The notes under the pieces were generated by a model, which had not been told where the DNA came from, made no database searches, and was given only the letters and a program-made list of their open reading frames with translations. The position numbers were made by a program, and so were the translations under genes. Positions 52,121-61,100 of a DNA stretch of 64,000 nt are shown here, piece after piece. The stretch is from Runella zeae DSM 19591. GTDB taxonomy: Bacteria; Bacteroidota; Bacteroidia; Cytophagales; Spirosomataceae. Location of the stretch: assembly GCF_000423565.1 (NCBI RefSeq), contig NZ_KE384042.1:152480-216479 (forward strand), in the 5' to 3' direction. The stretch's first letter is position 1, and the number at the start of each line of letters is the position of its first letter.

Positions 52121-52813
52121 ATGTTACGAAAAATTGTCTTATTAGTGTTATTTCCTTTTTTTTGTTACGCTCAAAATGTAAGAAAAGTAAGCGCAACAAT
52201 GACAATGAGAACGGCTCACAAGGGAAAAACAACTAATACCCGGGCGGAGCTTTGTTACGCTACTTCGGGCCGAATGGTAACCAAATTTCCCAAACCAGCC
52301 GAGTTGTATGTAATCAACAATTTGAACGGTGAAATGCGTGTTTATGACCCTTCAAAAAACACGGTTTTGCAACAACAAAACCCTACAAATAGTACCGAAA
52401 CTACCCAGTTTTTCTATTTTTTACACAATCGTAAAGCAGACTTGGGGCTTTCGAGCATGGGATTTAGTTTAGGACAAACAAAATTTGAAAATGGCGTTAT
52501 GATTACTACTTGGAAATCACCAGCGCCTGTAGCTAAAAATATAAAAAGAGTAGAACTTGTTCATAAAGGTCAAAATCCAATTTTTATGAAATATGTAGAC
52601 CCTAACGAACGGACCATTAAAAAAGTCTACTATTACAACTATACCAAGCTGGGAGTAGTTGATTTTCCAACTACCATTACTCAAATAGACTATCTGACCG
52701 CGAGTGATTCTATCGTTACAAAAACGGCTTATGGAGCCCTAAAAGTAAATGACGAAGTAGAATCTAATTTGTTAGATTTTAATATTCCTGCCAACGCCAA
52801 AGTGATTAAATGA
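52121..52813 (+). CDS. exported LolA-like protein
   Basis: The 230-residue protein has a signal peptide (IVLLVLFPFFCYAQ) and then an all-beta pattern starting VSATMTMRTAHKGKTTNTRAEL, with PAELYVINNLNGEMRVYDP and LELVHKGQNPIFMKYVDP-like strands, resembling the open beta-barrel of LolA/outer-membrane lipoprotein-sorting proteins. Ordinary LolA carries lipoproteins between the membranes. I start at the ATG at 52121; a longer frame from 52076 lacks a clear signal at its start. It overlaps the yidD-like gene by 4 bases and is the first gene of a coupled set. Confidence 0.55.
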   Translation: MLRKIVLLVLFPFFCYAQNVRKVSATMTMRTAHKGKTTNTRAELCYATSGRMVTKFPKPAELYVINNLNGEMRVYDPSKNTVLQQQNPTNSTETTQFFYFLHNRKADLGLSSMGFSLGQTKFENGVMITTWKSPAPVAKNIKRVELVHKGQNPIFMKYVDPNERTIKKVYYYNYTKLGVVDFPTTITQIDYLTASDSIVTKTAYGALKVNDEVESNLLDFNIPANAKVIK

Positions 52814-53268
52814 ACATAAGAGTGGTATTCTTTAAAAAAATATTGCTACTACTATTGTTAGTATTTGGGTCGAATCTTTACGCTCAAACTTCAGATTTAG
52901 AACTTCTAGCGGAGTCAGGTTCTGCTCCTGTGGTGAAGTTTGGACAAGTTCAAAAACCTAAGTCTAAACCTTTTATAAGATTTAATCCTTTGTATTGGCT
53001 ACTCAATGGCGCTTTGACTGGTTATCAAAAAATCATTTCCCCCCAGCTTTCGGCTGACTGCTTATATGAATTGTCGTGCTCTCGATTTAGTAGAGTTGCT
53101 ATTCAAGAATTTGGCATTTTTAAGGGAATTGCGCTAAGTGCTGATCGGATTTCGAGATGTAATAGGGTAGCGGCCACAAGTATAGAATTGATAAGAATTT
53201 CGCCTCAAACTGGACGCGTAATAGATACACCTCAGATGTATCGTGTCAATAGCCATAACCTAAAATGA
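52810..53268 (+). CDS. YidD-family protein with an N-terminal signal peptide
   Basis: The 152-residue protein begins with a clear signal peptide (VVFFKKILLLLLLVFGSNLYAQ), then a linker, then a YidD (DUF37) domain at about residues 68-125: GYQKIISPQLSADC, C84, C90 in ELSCSRFSRVAI, and C117 in SRCNR. Ordinary YidD is a short protein, about 80 residues, on the inner face of the inner membrane that helps YidC insert proteins. This one appears exported and nearly twice as long. It is coupled to both neighbours by 4-base overlaps. Confidence 0.82.
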   Translation: MNIRVVFFKKILLLLLLVFGSNLYAQTSDLELLAESGSAPVVKFGQVQKPKSKPFIRFNPLYWLLNGALTGYQKIISPQLSADCLYELSCSRFSRVAIQEFGIFKGIALSADRISRCNRVAATSIELIRISPQTGRVIDTPQMYRVNSHNLK

Positions 53269-54116
53269 TACATATCCCTCCCTTTAAGTGGGTATGTTTT
53301 AATTACCTATGCTTCTTTATTTTTTGTTCAAACACATTATTTGGACAACAGTCAGACTCGCTTTTTGTTGAATATTTATTCGAGAAGAAGTATTATGCCG
53401 ATATCATTAGATGGACGGAGCAAAAAGGGCAGGCATTTTCTTACTATAGAGGGCTCGCTTTTTATAATCAACAGCAAATCGACTCAGCTATTTACAATTT
53501 TGACAAGCTTCCGGTGGGGCATCCGTCCTTTATAAAATCACGTTTTTTGGTGGGGTTTGGACAAGCATTCCTTAAAAAATACGAGATGTCTTACCAAACT
53601 TTTACGCAAAGTAAAGTAGAAGATACCCTCCAAAGCGCACTTAAAAATTTTGAATTAGCGGGATTGGCATTACTTCAAAGGGACACCTCTGCTTTTGCAT
53701 CATATCAAAAAAACTTTAGGGGCAACTTTTTTGCTTTTAGCCAAGAAGAAGAAAAGTTGAAAGAAATTGGTGTTTTGATTCGGAAACATAAAAAAAAGTC
53801 TCCTTTGCTTGCGGGGGCGATGTCGGTCGTAGTCCCGGGGAGTGGCAAGATATATGCTGGAAAAACGGGACAAGGAATAATTACTTTTATTCAAAATTTG
53901 GCTTTGGGGCTACAAGCATATGAAGCGTATCGCCGTGATGGGTGGAAGAGCCCAAGATTTATAATCTATGGAGGGCTTTTTACCTTTTTTTATGTAGGAA
54001 ATATTTGGGGGAGTACCCTCAGTGTGCATATTCGTCAGCAGGAGTTTAATGATAAAATGAATGGACAAATTTTGCTTAATATGCAAACTCCTTTGCGGGT
54101 TGTGTTTGGTCAGTAG
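53265..54116 (+). CDS. exported TPR-like protein with a C-terminal TM2-like membrane domain
   Basis: The 283-residue protein has a signal peptide (FNYLCFFIFCSNTLFGQ), tetratricopeptide-like helical pairs (ADIIRWTEQKGQAFSYYRGLAF, IDSAIYNFDKLPVGHPS, KYEMSYQTFTQSKVEDT), then a membrane part beginning AGAMSVVVPGSGKIYAGKTG with about three spans. The P-G-x-G-K-x-Y-A-G segment resembles TM2 and related membrane domains. Function unknown. It overlaps the YidD gene by 4 bases and the next gene by 56. Confidence 0.7.
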   Translation: MIHIPPFKWVCFNYLCFFIFCSNTLFGQQSDSLFVEYLFEKKYYADIIRWTEQKGQAFSYYRGLAFYNQQQIDSAIYNFDKLPVGHPSFIKSRFLVGFGQAFLKKYEMSYQTFTQSKVEDTLQSALKNFELAGLALLQRDTSAFASYQKNFRGNFFAFSQEEEKLKEIGVLIRKHKKKSPLLAGAMSVVVPGSGKIYAGKTGQGIITFIQNLALGLQAYEAYRRDGWKSPRFIIYGGLFTFFYVGNIWGSTLSVHIRQQEFNDKMNGQILLNMQTPLRVVFGQ

Positions 54117-54942
54117 TAAGTTGTGTGGGCAATCTTTGCTGATGGCAGATAGCCTATTAAGACAAAATAACTATGCTTTGGCAGCGGTATATTATGAAAA
54201 AGCGCTTTTTGAACAAAGTACTCAGCCTATAGTATCTGTAGAAAGGTATCGGCTACTTCAAAATAATTTGTTGCATAAAAAAATTCAATGCCAAAAATCC
54301 CTACGGGTATTTGAAGAGGCATGGGAAGCTGCACAGAGATTTGATTTAAACGAACCTAATGATACACTCATGTTTAAGTATCGTTATGAAACTACCCTAT
54401 GCGGGTATCTGAGCGGGCACTACGAAGAAGCGTACGGGCAGCTTCAACAAACGCGCTATTATGTTCAGGATACTACTTTGACAGAAGGATTAAAAATTAT
54501 TGAGATTATGCTGTTGAATGAGCTAGGGCGTTGGGACGAGTCAAAGGCAGCATTTCAAAAATACGCGGCTCAGAATCAATTATTTTTAGATATTGACAAC
54601 TTATACCGTGAAGTAAAGAAAAAGCCTAAAAGTGCCGATAAAGCACAGTTGTTATCTTTTATTTTTCCAGGTCTTGGACAAGTATACGCTGGCTATCCCG
54701 CCAAGGGGATTGTATCGATGGGGCTACAGGCTTTTGCTCTTAGTTTTGGCGTGTACCATGTATGGCATCGTTATTATTTTATTGGCTTTTTTACGGGAGC
54801 GGGCTTGTTTCAGTCTTTTTATTTTGGAGGTGCTAGAAGGGCAGGTATTATGGCTGAAGAAACAAATCGGAAGAGAAAAGCTAGTCACAATCAAAAAATG
54901 AGGAGTCTATTGGTAGACACCGAAAACAAAAAGCGGAAGTAG
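54061..54942 (+). CDS. second exported TPR-like protein with a C-terminal TM2-like domain
   Basis: The 293-residue protein is a paralogue in plan of the preceding one: signal peptide (ICKLLCGLCLVSSKLCGQ), TPR-like repeats (ADSLLRQNNYALAAVYYEKAL, EAWEAAQRFDLNEPN), then PGLGQVYAGYPAKGIVSMG and two or three spans. Its first 56 bases, encoding most of its signal peptide, overlap the preceding gene in another frame. The tail is lysine/arginine-rich (NRKRKASHNQK). A terminator hairpin overlaps its stop codon. Confidence 0.7.
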   Translation: MDKFCLICKLLCGLCLVSSKLCGQSLLMADSLLRQNNYALAAVYYEKALFEQSTQPIVSVERYRLLQNNLLHKKIQCQKSLRVFEEAWEAAQRFDLNEPNDTLMFKYRYETTLCGYLSGHYEEAYGQLQQTRYYVQDTTLTEGLKIIEIMLLNELGRWDESKAAFQKYAAQNQLFLDIDNLYREVKKKPKSADKAQLLSFIFPGLGQVYAGYPAKGIVSMGLQAFALSFGVYHVWHRYYFIGFFTGAGLFQSFYFGGARRAGIMAEETNRKRKASHNQKMRSLLVDTENKKRK

Positions 54943-54965
54943 CTCAGCTACTTCCGCTTTTTGTT
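54925..54965. terminator. bidirectional rho-independent terminator
   Basis: A 19-bp perfect stem (54925-54943 with 54947-54965) with a 3-base loop and A- and T-runs at its ends overlaps the end of the TPR gene and faces the convergent TM2 gene. Confidence 0.9.
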
Positions 54966-54979
54966 AAAAAAAGTAGAAA

Positions 54980-55423
54980 CTAGTTAGTCCACATAAAGAA
55001 CTTCTTATTGTCTACATAACTATCAAATTTCTTTTCATCAATTACTTCAAGCAATAGCACAATCCAGTCGATAAGGGCTACGATTCCGAGACCACCGCAA
55101 GTTAGAATATAACCTACAATAACGCCACCCGCAGTACCAAGATACGCGCGGTGAATTCCTAAGAATCCAACAACCCAAGCTAGGATGAAAGCAACCGCTG
55201 GATTTTTGTCAGCCATTATTTTAGTTGTTTCTTTTCCTTCGCCACCCATTAAGCTTTCAAGGGCAGTAGCTGCATGAGCCTCATTGGTGATGTCCAATTG
55301 ATCCCCTGAGTTAAGAGTTTGTTCGATTGCTTGTTCGTCAACAAAATACTCAGCTGTAGTAGCATAGCTTTTTCCTACGAGCAAAAGTGCAAAGCAAAAT
55401 ACAAGAGCAAATAGTTTTTTCAT
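54980..55423 (-). CDS. exported TM2-domain protein
   Basis: The 147-residue protein has a signal peptide (KKLFALVFCFALLLVGKSYA), an acidic soluble part and a C-terminal TM2 domain with two spans: AVAFILAWVVGFLGIHRAYLG and a second GVIVGYILTCGGLGIVALID. The G-x-H-R-x-Y-L-G turn is diagnostic of TM2. Function unknown. It is convergent with the TPR-TM2 genes. A consensus promoter lies upstream at 55457-55487. I start at MKKLFA (55423). Confidence 0.8.
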   Translation of the reverse strand: MKKLFALVFCFALLLVGKSYATTAEYFVDEQAIEQTLNSGDQLDITNEAHAATALESLMGGEGKETTKIMADKNPAVAFILAWVVGFLGIHRAYLGTAGGVIVGYILTCGGLGIVALIDWIVLLLEVIDEKKFDSYVDNKKFFMWTN

Positions 55424-55456
55424 AATTATACTTGAAGGATTTATTTTAATGAGCTT

Positions 55457-55487
55457 CAAAAATAAACTTTACAAATTAAGAAGCCAA
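55457..55487 (-). promoter_or_regulatory. consensus promoter of the TM2 gene
   Basis: On the minus strand a TTG (55487-55485), a 20-bp spacer and TATTTTTG (55464-55457) match the Bacteroidota consensus. Confidence 0.65.
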
Positions 55488-55503
55488 CGAAAAGAGCTTT
55501 TTT

Positions 55504-56028
55504 TTAAAACTTAAATGAAACCCCTGCTTGTAAAGTCCCAAAGCCTGAACCTAGTTCAGCAAATACACCTAAATTAGGTTTGAAATAATATCTAGCCCCA
55601 ATATGACCAAGGAAAAGAATACCACTACCCCAAGAATCATTGTAACCTCCAAGGCCACTATAACTCCAACTAATATTTCTGTAACCTAGTCCTAGCCCTG
55701 CATATACATCAATTTTATCATCATCAAGTTTAAGAAGCTCATTGAAGTGATAAGAGCCTCTAGCTCCGAAGGTAAGTACGGACCATCTGCCAGCACCTAA
55801 ATAGTTGCTTCTTCCAGAATATCCACCTAATACGCCCACACTAATAGCGTCATGGATACCATACTCAAATGACCCACCAAGACCGATACCACCAGCACCA
55901 TAAGTACCAAGTCCAATCCCTAGGTTTAAAAGTTTATCGCCTTTTTGATAAGACTGTGCTTGAGCTGTAATTTGAAGACATACCATTGCGGTCAAAGCCA
56001 GCAACGAACTAAGAAGTATTTTTTTCAT
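55504..56028 (-). CDS. small outer-membrane beta-barrel protein
   Basis: The 174-residue protein has a signal peptide (LLSSLLALTAMVCLQITAQAQ) and alternating amphipathic strands rich in glycine and aromatic residues (GLGTYGAGGIGLGG, FGARGSYHF, IDVYAGLGLGYR), ending LQAGVSFKF, an outer-membrane C-terminal pattern. Probably an eight-strand barrel of unknown role. It is 40 bp upstream of the TM2 gene's promoter region and codirectional with it. Confidence 0.7.
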   Translation of the reverse strand: MKKILLSSLLALTAMVCLQITAQAQSYQKGDKLLNLGIGLGTYGAGGIGLGGSFEYGIHDAISVGVLGGYSGRSNYLGAGRWSVLTFGARGSYHFNELLKLDDDKIDVYAGLGLGYRNISWSYSGLGGYNDSWGSGILFLGHIGARYYFKPNLGVFAELGSGFGTLQAGVSFKF

Positions 56029-56281
56029 GGTAAACTTGTGATTTTAGTAAAACGCTTCAAAGAAAATATAAAAATATGTGTATTGGGATACTCGCACCCT
56101 AAAATTTATTATTCGGTATGCAGAGTTCGGCTTACTTGGTAAAGCTAGAAATGTGTACTTGAAATAACAAATCTTTATCAAATTTTAATCTTTTGGGATA
56201 TGAAGGGCTCGGCGTGATTAGCATCGCTCAATCTTTACAACAAGTTCGAAAGAGGGTGGCAAGGCATCCTAATTATCTTTC

Positions 56282-56289
56282 TATATTTG
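56282..56289 (+). promoter_or_regulatory. -7 element of cmk
   Basis: TATATTTG matches TAnnTTTG exactly, 23 bases before the cmk ATG. It lies inside the longer frame that opens at 56193, which supports the internal start. No -33 TTG is visible at the usual spacing. Confidence 0.5.
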
Positions 56290-56312
56290 CATTTGAACTT
56301 TTTGATGAATAC

Positions 56313-57020
56313 ATGCCAAAGATAATTGTTGCTGTAGACGGCTATTCTAGCTGTGGCAAAAGCACTACTGCCAAAGGCGTAGCAGCTTACCTTGGATATG
56401 CCTATATTGATACTGGTGCGATGTACCGCGCTGTGACGCTGTATTTTTATACGCATCATGTGGCTCTCACTAATCCCAAAGAAGTGAGTAGGGCTTTAGA
56501 AAATATAAAAATAGATTTTAAAAGAAACCAAGAAACAGGCCGCAACGAGACTTATCTCAATGGCTTGAATGTAGAAGACGAAATTCGAAAATTATACATT
56601 GCCAATTGGGTGAGTGAAGTGAGTGCCGTATCGGAGGTACGTAAAGCGATGGTCGCACAACAGCAGCGCATGGCACGCAATAGGGGAGTGGTAATGGATG
56701 GAAGAGACATCGGGACTGTCGTATTCCCAGATGCGGAGCTAAAGGTCTTTATGACTGCCGAACCGGAGATTAGAGCGCAGCGCCGTCAGATTGAGTTGCT
56801 ACAAAAAGGAGAAATGCTTGACTTAGATGATATCTTGGCAAATATCCGTAAACGTGACTTAATTGATACTACTAGAGCAGATAGCCCCTTGAAACAAGCC
56901 GAAAATGCCGTACTTGTAGATACCTCCTTTATGACGCTTGATGAGCAAATAGACTTGGTGACGCGTTTGGCTGACGAAAAGATTAGTGAGTCAATCAGAA
57001 AGAACAATACAGCACTATGA
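56313..57020 (+). CDS. cmk: cytidylate kinase
   Basis: The 235-residue P-loop kinase phosphorylates CMP and dCMP to the diphosphates. The ATP site reads GYSSCGKS at residues 10-17, followed by GYAYIDTGAMYRA and the CMP-specific insert region, then VMDGRDIGTVVFPDAELKVF (substrate binding). I start at MPKIIVAVDG; a longer frame would pass through the promoter at 56282. It overlaps the FAD oxidoreductase gene by 4 bases (ATGA). Confidence 0.94.
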   Translation: MPKIIVAVDGYSSCGKSTTAKGVAAYLGYAYIDTGAMYRAVTLYFYTHHVALTNPKEVSRALENIKIDFKRNQETGRNETYLNGLNVEDEIRKLYIANWVSEVSAVSEVRKAMVAQQQRMARNRGVVMDGRDIGTVVFPDAELKVFMTAEPEIRAQRRQIELLQKGEMLDLDDILANIRKRDLIDTTRADSPLKQAENAVLVDTSFMTLDEQIDLVTRLADEKISESIRKNNTAL

Positions 57021-58087
57021 AGGCGGAGTATTTGATTGTGGGACAAGGCTTGGCAGGCTCTGTAATTGCTTGGACGCTCGACCAGCGCGGGCATCGTGTA
57101 TTGATTTTAAATGATTCTTCTTTGCCGTCTGCCTCCAAAGCTTCGGCGGGGATTTTCAATCCTTTGACAGGCAAAAAACTAAATCGTACTTGGAAGGCTG
57201 ATGAGCTTTTTCCTTTTGCGCGGCAATTTTACGGAGACTTGCAGCAAAAACTCGGAGGAGAGCTTTTACATTTTTGTGACATCTATCGACCTTTCAGATC
57301 TATTGAAGAGCAAAACGCATATTTGTCCCAAACTGCTGCTCCTTCCCTTGCTAAATATGTGCGAGAAGAGGCAGAAGATGAAAAATACCGAGATTTTATC
57401 GAAAATCCTTACGGTGGACTCCAAATCACTCAGTCTGGCTGGGTAGATTGTGTAAAGGTACTCGAAAAAATCAAAGAGTATTTTATTGAAAAAGGACAAT
57501 ATATAGAAGGACATGTCAACTACGAAAGCATTGATTTGGAGACTGAAAAAGCCAAGTATGAAAATGTAGAGGTAGAAAAAATAATATTTTGTGAAGGGTA
57601 TGAAGCACGTCAGAATCCTTTTTTTAAGTGGCTTCCGTTCAACCCTGTAAAAGGTCAAAATCTCATTGCGTTGATAGAAGGCTATCCTATCGCTGAAATC
57701 ATCAATCAGGGCACGTTTGTGTTACCGTTGGATGGTAAAGGAAAATGCAGAATTGGAGCTACCTACACGTGGCATGACATCGATTGGCAAACAACTCAGG
57801 ACGCAAAAGAGTTTTTAGAAGAAAAGGTAAAAACATATTTGAAACCTACTTATCAGATTCTAGAGCAGCAAGTGGGAATTAGGCCTTCTACCAAAGATAG
57901 ACGTCCTTTGGTTGGCCTCCATCCAGAATATCCTCAACTTGCGATATTTAATGGATTAGGTACTAAAGGAGTCACGCTAGCCCCTTACTTTGCAGAGCAA
58001 TTTGCAAAATTTTTAGAATCTGTAGAAGAATTAGACCCTGAGGTGAATATTGAGCGAGTTTTTTCGTTATATTTTCGTTCTGAATAA
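57017..58087 (+). CDS. FAD-dependent oxidoreductase (DAO family)
   Basis: The 356-residue enzyme has the FAD Rossmann fold GQGLAG at residues 9-14 and the ASAGIFNP segment typical of the D-amino-acid-oxidase/glycine-oxidase fold, with IRPSTKDRRPLVG and NGLGTKGVTLAP at the C-terminal end binding FAD. The substrate cannot be read. It is coupled to cmk by overlap, but no metabolic link is evident. Confidence 0.82.
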   Translation: MKAEYLIVGQGLAGSVIAWTLDQRGHRVLILNDSSLPSASKASAGIFNPLTGKKLNRTWKADELFPFARQFYGDLQQKLGGELLHFCDIYRPFRSIEEQNAYLSQTAAPSLAKYVREEAEDEKYRDFIENPYGGLQITQSGWVDCVKVLEKIKEYFIEKGQYIEGHVNYESIDLETEKAKYENVEVEKIIFCEGYEARQNPFFKWLPFNPVKGQNLIALIEGYPIAEIINQGTFVLPLDGKGKCRIGATYTWHDIDWQTTQDAKEFLEEKVKTYLKPTYQILEQQVGIRPSTKDRRPLVGLHPEYPQLAIFNGLGTKGVTLAPYFAEQFAKFLESVEELDPEVNIERVFSLYFRSE

Positions 58088-58160
58088 ATAAAAAGCGGTA
58101 AATAAACACAGAAACATTTAATACCTAACTCTCGCGCTTTTTGCTGCTAACATATATCAT

Positions 58161-61100
58161 ATGAAAAGGTGTTTTATATACAAATTTTGGTTGATGGGGG
58201 TGGTAGTTATGTTGTCCCAATCGGTAGGGGCGCAAAATTATCCTTCACAAGAGCAGTTTGGTAAAAACAGGGTTCAATACCAACGTTTTGAATGGAAGAT
58301 TTTAAAAACTAATAATTTTGAAATATATCACTACGGCAATGGTACTCCTCTAGCCACCTTGGCAGCTCAGTATGCAGAGTCTGAATTTGACCGTATTACG
58401 GAGGCACTAGGATATACGCCTTACAACCGTATCAAAATATTCCTTTACAATTCGCCGCAGGAGCTTCTACAAAGTAATGTAGGAATGGCTAATAGCACAG
58501 ACCTCAATGAAACAGAGCTCAATTTGGCTAAATCCCGCCTCGAAATCGCGTTTTCGGGAGATCAAATAAGTTTTCGTAAGCAGCTTATTCGTGAGATTGC
58601 GCGGTTGTTTGTCTACGATATGCTGTATGGTGGGAGCCTGAAAGATGCCTTACAGAGTACCTTACTTTTATCGTTGCCAGATTGGTTTATGTCAGGTATT
58701 GCGGCGTATATTTCCGAAGGCTGGAGTCCTGAATTAGACGATTATATGCGAGATGCCATCGTGAATCGTCAGATGAAAAAACCTTCTCTCCTGAATGGCC
58801 CTGAGGCTACGCTGATAGGTCAGTCTATTTGGAATTATATTGCCGAACGCTACGGAAAAGATAATATTTCTAATATCCTGAATCTTACTCGTATCATTCG
58901 TACTGAGCAAACGAGCGTTGCTAGTACTTTGGGTATATCATTTTCTCGATTTTTAAAAGAATGGAGAGAGTTTTATACCAATATGGCTACTACTACCAAT
59001 GCCAACTATAAGGCTCCTAGCGGAGATTGGCAGCAGGAGTTGAACTACTCATTAGGAAATCTTCCCAACAATGCTCGCATAAGCCTTGATAATCAATATG
59101 TGGCGGTTACTAATAAAAAAGATGGAAGGTATAATGTAGAGGTTATCAATACCGAAAAACGTTCGACGATTACGATTCTCAAAGGTAAGTTTTCTTTAGA
59201 AAAACGTACTTTCTTGACGCGTGCGCCATTAGTCGCTTGGGGACGCAACAACGCCCTCGCTATCATATCCGAAGAAAATGGACGGGTTTTTGTGGAGATT
59301 TTTGATATTTTAGAGAAAGGAAAATACAAATTACGCCTAACAAGAGAGATTAGGGGGATAAATCAAATTGTCGATTTTGATATTTCGAGTGATGGCTCCA
59401 TGCTTGCCTTAAGTGCTGATAGCAAAGGACAAAACGATTTGTTTTTGTTTAACATAGGTCGGTCTTCCTTATTACAACTTACCAATGACCTATATGATGA
59501 CCGTCATCCGCATTTTGTGGGATATTCTTCTACTAAGGTTTTATTTTGTTCCAACCGTCTCAAAGATTCTTTGAGTGTGGCAGACAAAGGCTCTTATAAA
59601 ACGGTCAGAGAAAAAAATACACTTTTTATTCATGATGGTAATCCCAGAGCACAGACCGTCAGGAGAATAGCCGATTCGTTGGGAGTGATTTCTAATCCAC
59701 GTACAGTTGACGAAAACACTTTTTATTTTCTGTCAGATTATAAAGGTGTCAGCAATCTATACAAATATGAGCTAGATGTGAAGAAGCTTACTCCTATGAC
59801 TGCCATGAGCCAGGGTATTTTGGACTATGACTATTTGGTGTCGTCGGGGGCTTTTGTGAGTATCAATTGGTACAAAGACAAAGAGATGTTGACTTATCAA
59901 CGGAAACTATCGCCAGTGACAGCCGAACACATTCCTACTCCACGTGTACAGAGCATGTCAGGGATGTCGGTATACAAAACCGAACAACGAAACAATCCCG
60001 TAGCTGATGCAAATATCATCGCTCAAATGGCAAATCCGCGTAAAATGCAGCTAGATTCTGGAGAGATTGATACCGACAATTATGAGTTTGACCCCGATGT
60101 ACTGAAAACTTTTGAATATCGTCAAAGAAGGGGTACCTCGGTACCAAGTATGGCAAACTTACCTATTCGTAATCGGAAGCGGGACAATATTACGATCAAA
60201 GGCCCTATTAATTATAAAAGCTTATTTATTAGCAATGATGCTACCTCTGATTGGCGAATTGACCCTATCCGCGGATTTGGATTTGCCCAATCTCTGACGA
60301 TGAATGATTTGCTAGAAAACCATATCATCAAGGCTGGCTTTTTTTTAGGGCTTCTTAATTTTCGTACCAACAACCTTTGGGCTGAATATAACAATTTGGC
60401 CCATAGGATTGATTTTGGGGTAAGAGTAGATCGCCAAAGTTTGTATGTACAACCCCCTGCTAGTCAAAAATATAGATACAATAGGGTAGCCTTTACGGCC
60501 TCTTATCCGTTCAACAACAACGCGCGGGTTTCCTTGAGTCCATTCTTTGCCGAATCAAGGCTGTTGTACGTAGGAAATGTCAATATCTCAACAGGTGATG
60601 CAGCTTCGACTTATCTAGGCGCACGGGCAGAATTTGTATATGATAACTCTCGCATCAACGGGATGAATATGATGGAGGGTACTCGTTTCAAGGTGAGATA
60701 TGATGTATTTGGGGGGATTAGCAATACAAAAGGATTTAATCGTTTAGCCATTGATTTTAGACATTATCAAAAAATACACCGCGACTTGATTTTTGCAACA
60801 CGTATTTCGTTTGCCCAATCGGGCGGTAAAGCACCCAAGCAGAGTGTTTTGGGAGGAATGGAAAACTGGACTGGCAACAATCAAGAAGGTAGGGTAGTGA
60901 ATCCTCTACGTGTGGGAATTAGTCAAAGTACACTTACTCCAATTGATAATCGAGATATTTTCTTCGTAGAACTCGCAACCAATCTTCGAGGTTTTAATTT
61001 CAATAAAGTATCAGGAACAAGCCACCTATTGTTTAATGGAGAGCTAAGGATGCCATTGGTGAAGTATTTTTATAGAGGCCCCATTACCTCTAATTTTTTA

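Noticed and set aside
56193..56312. 40-codon extension of the cmk frame
   Set aside because: It includes the -7 element at 56282, and the kinase starts with a standard MPKIIVAVDG before the P-loop.
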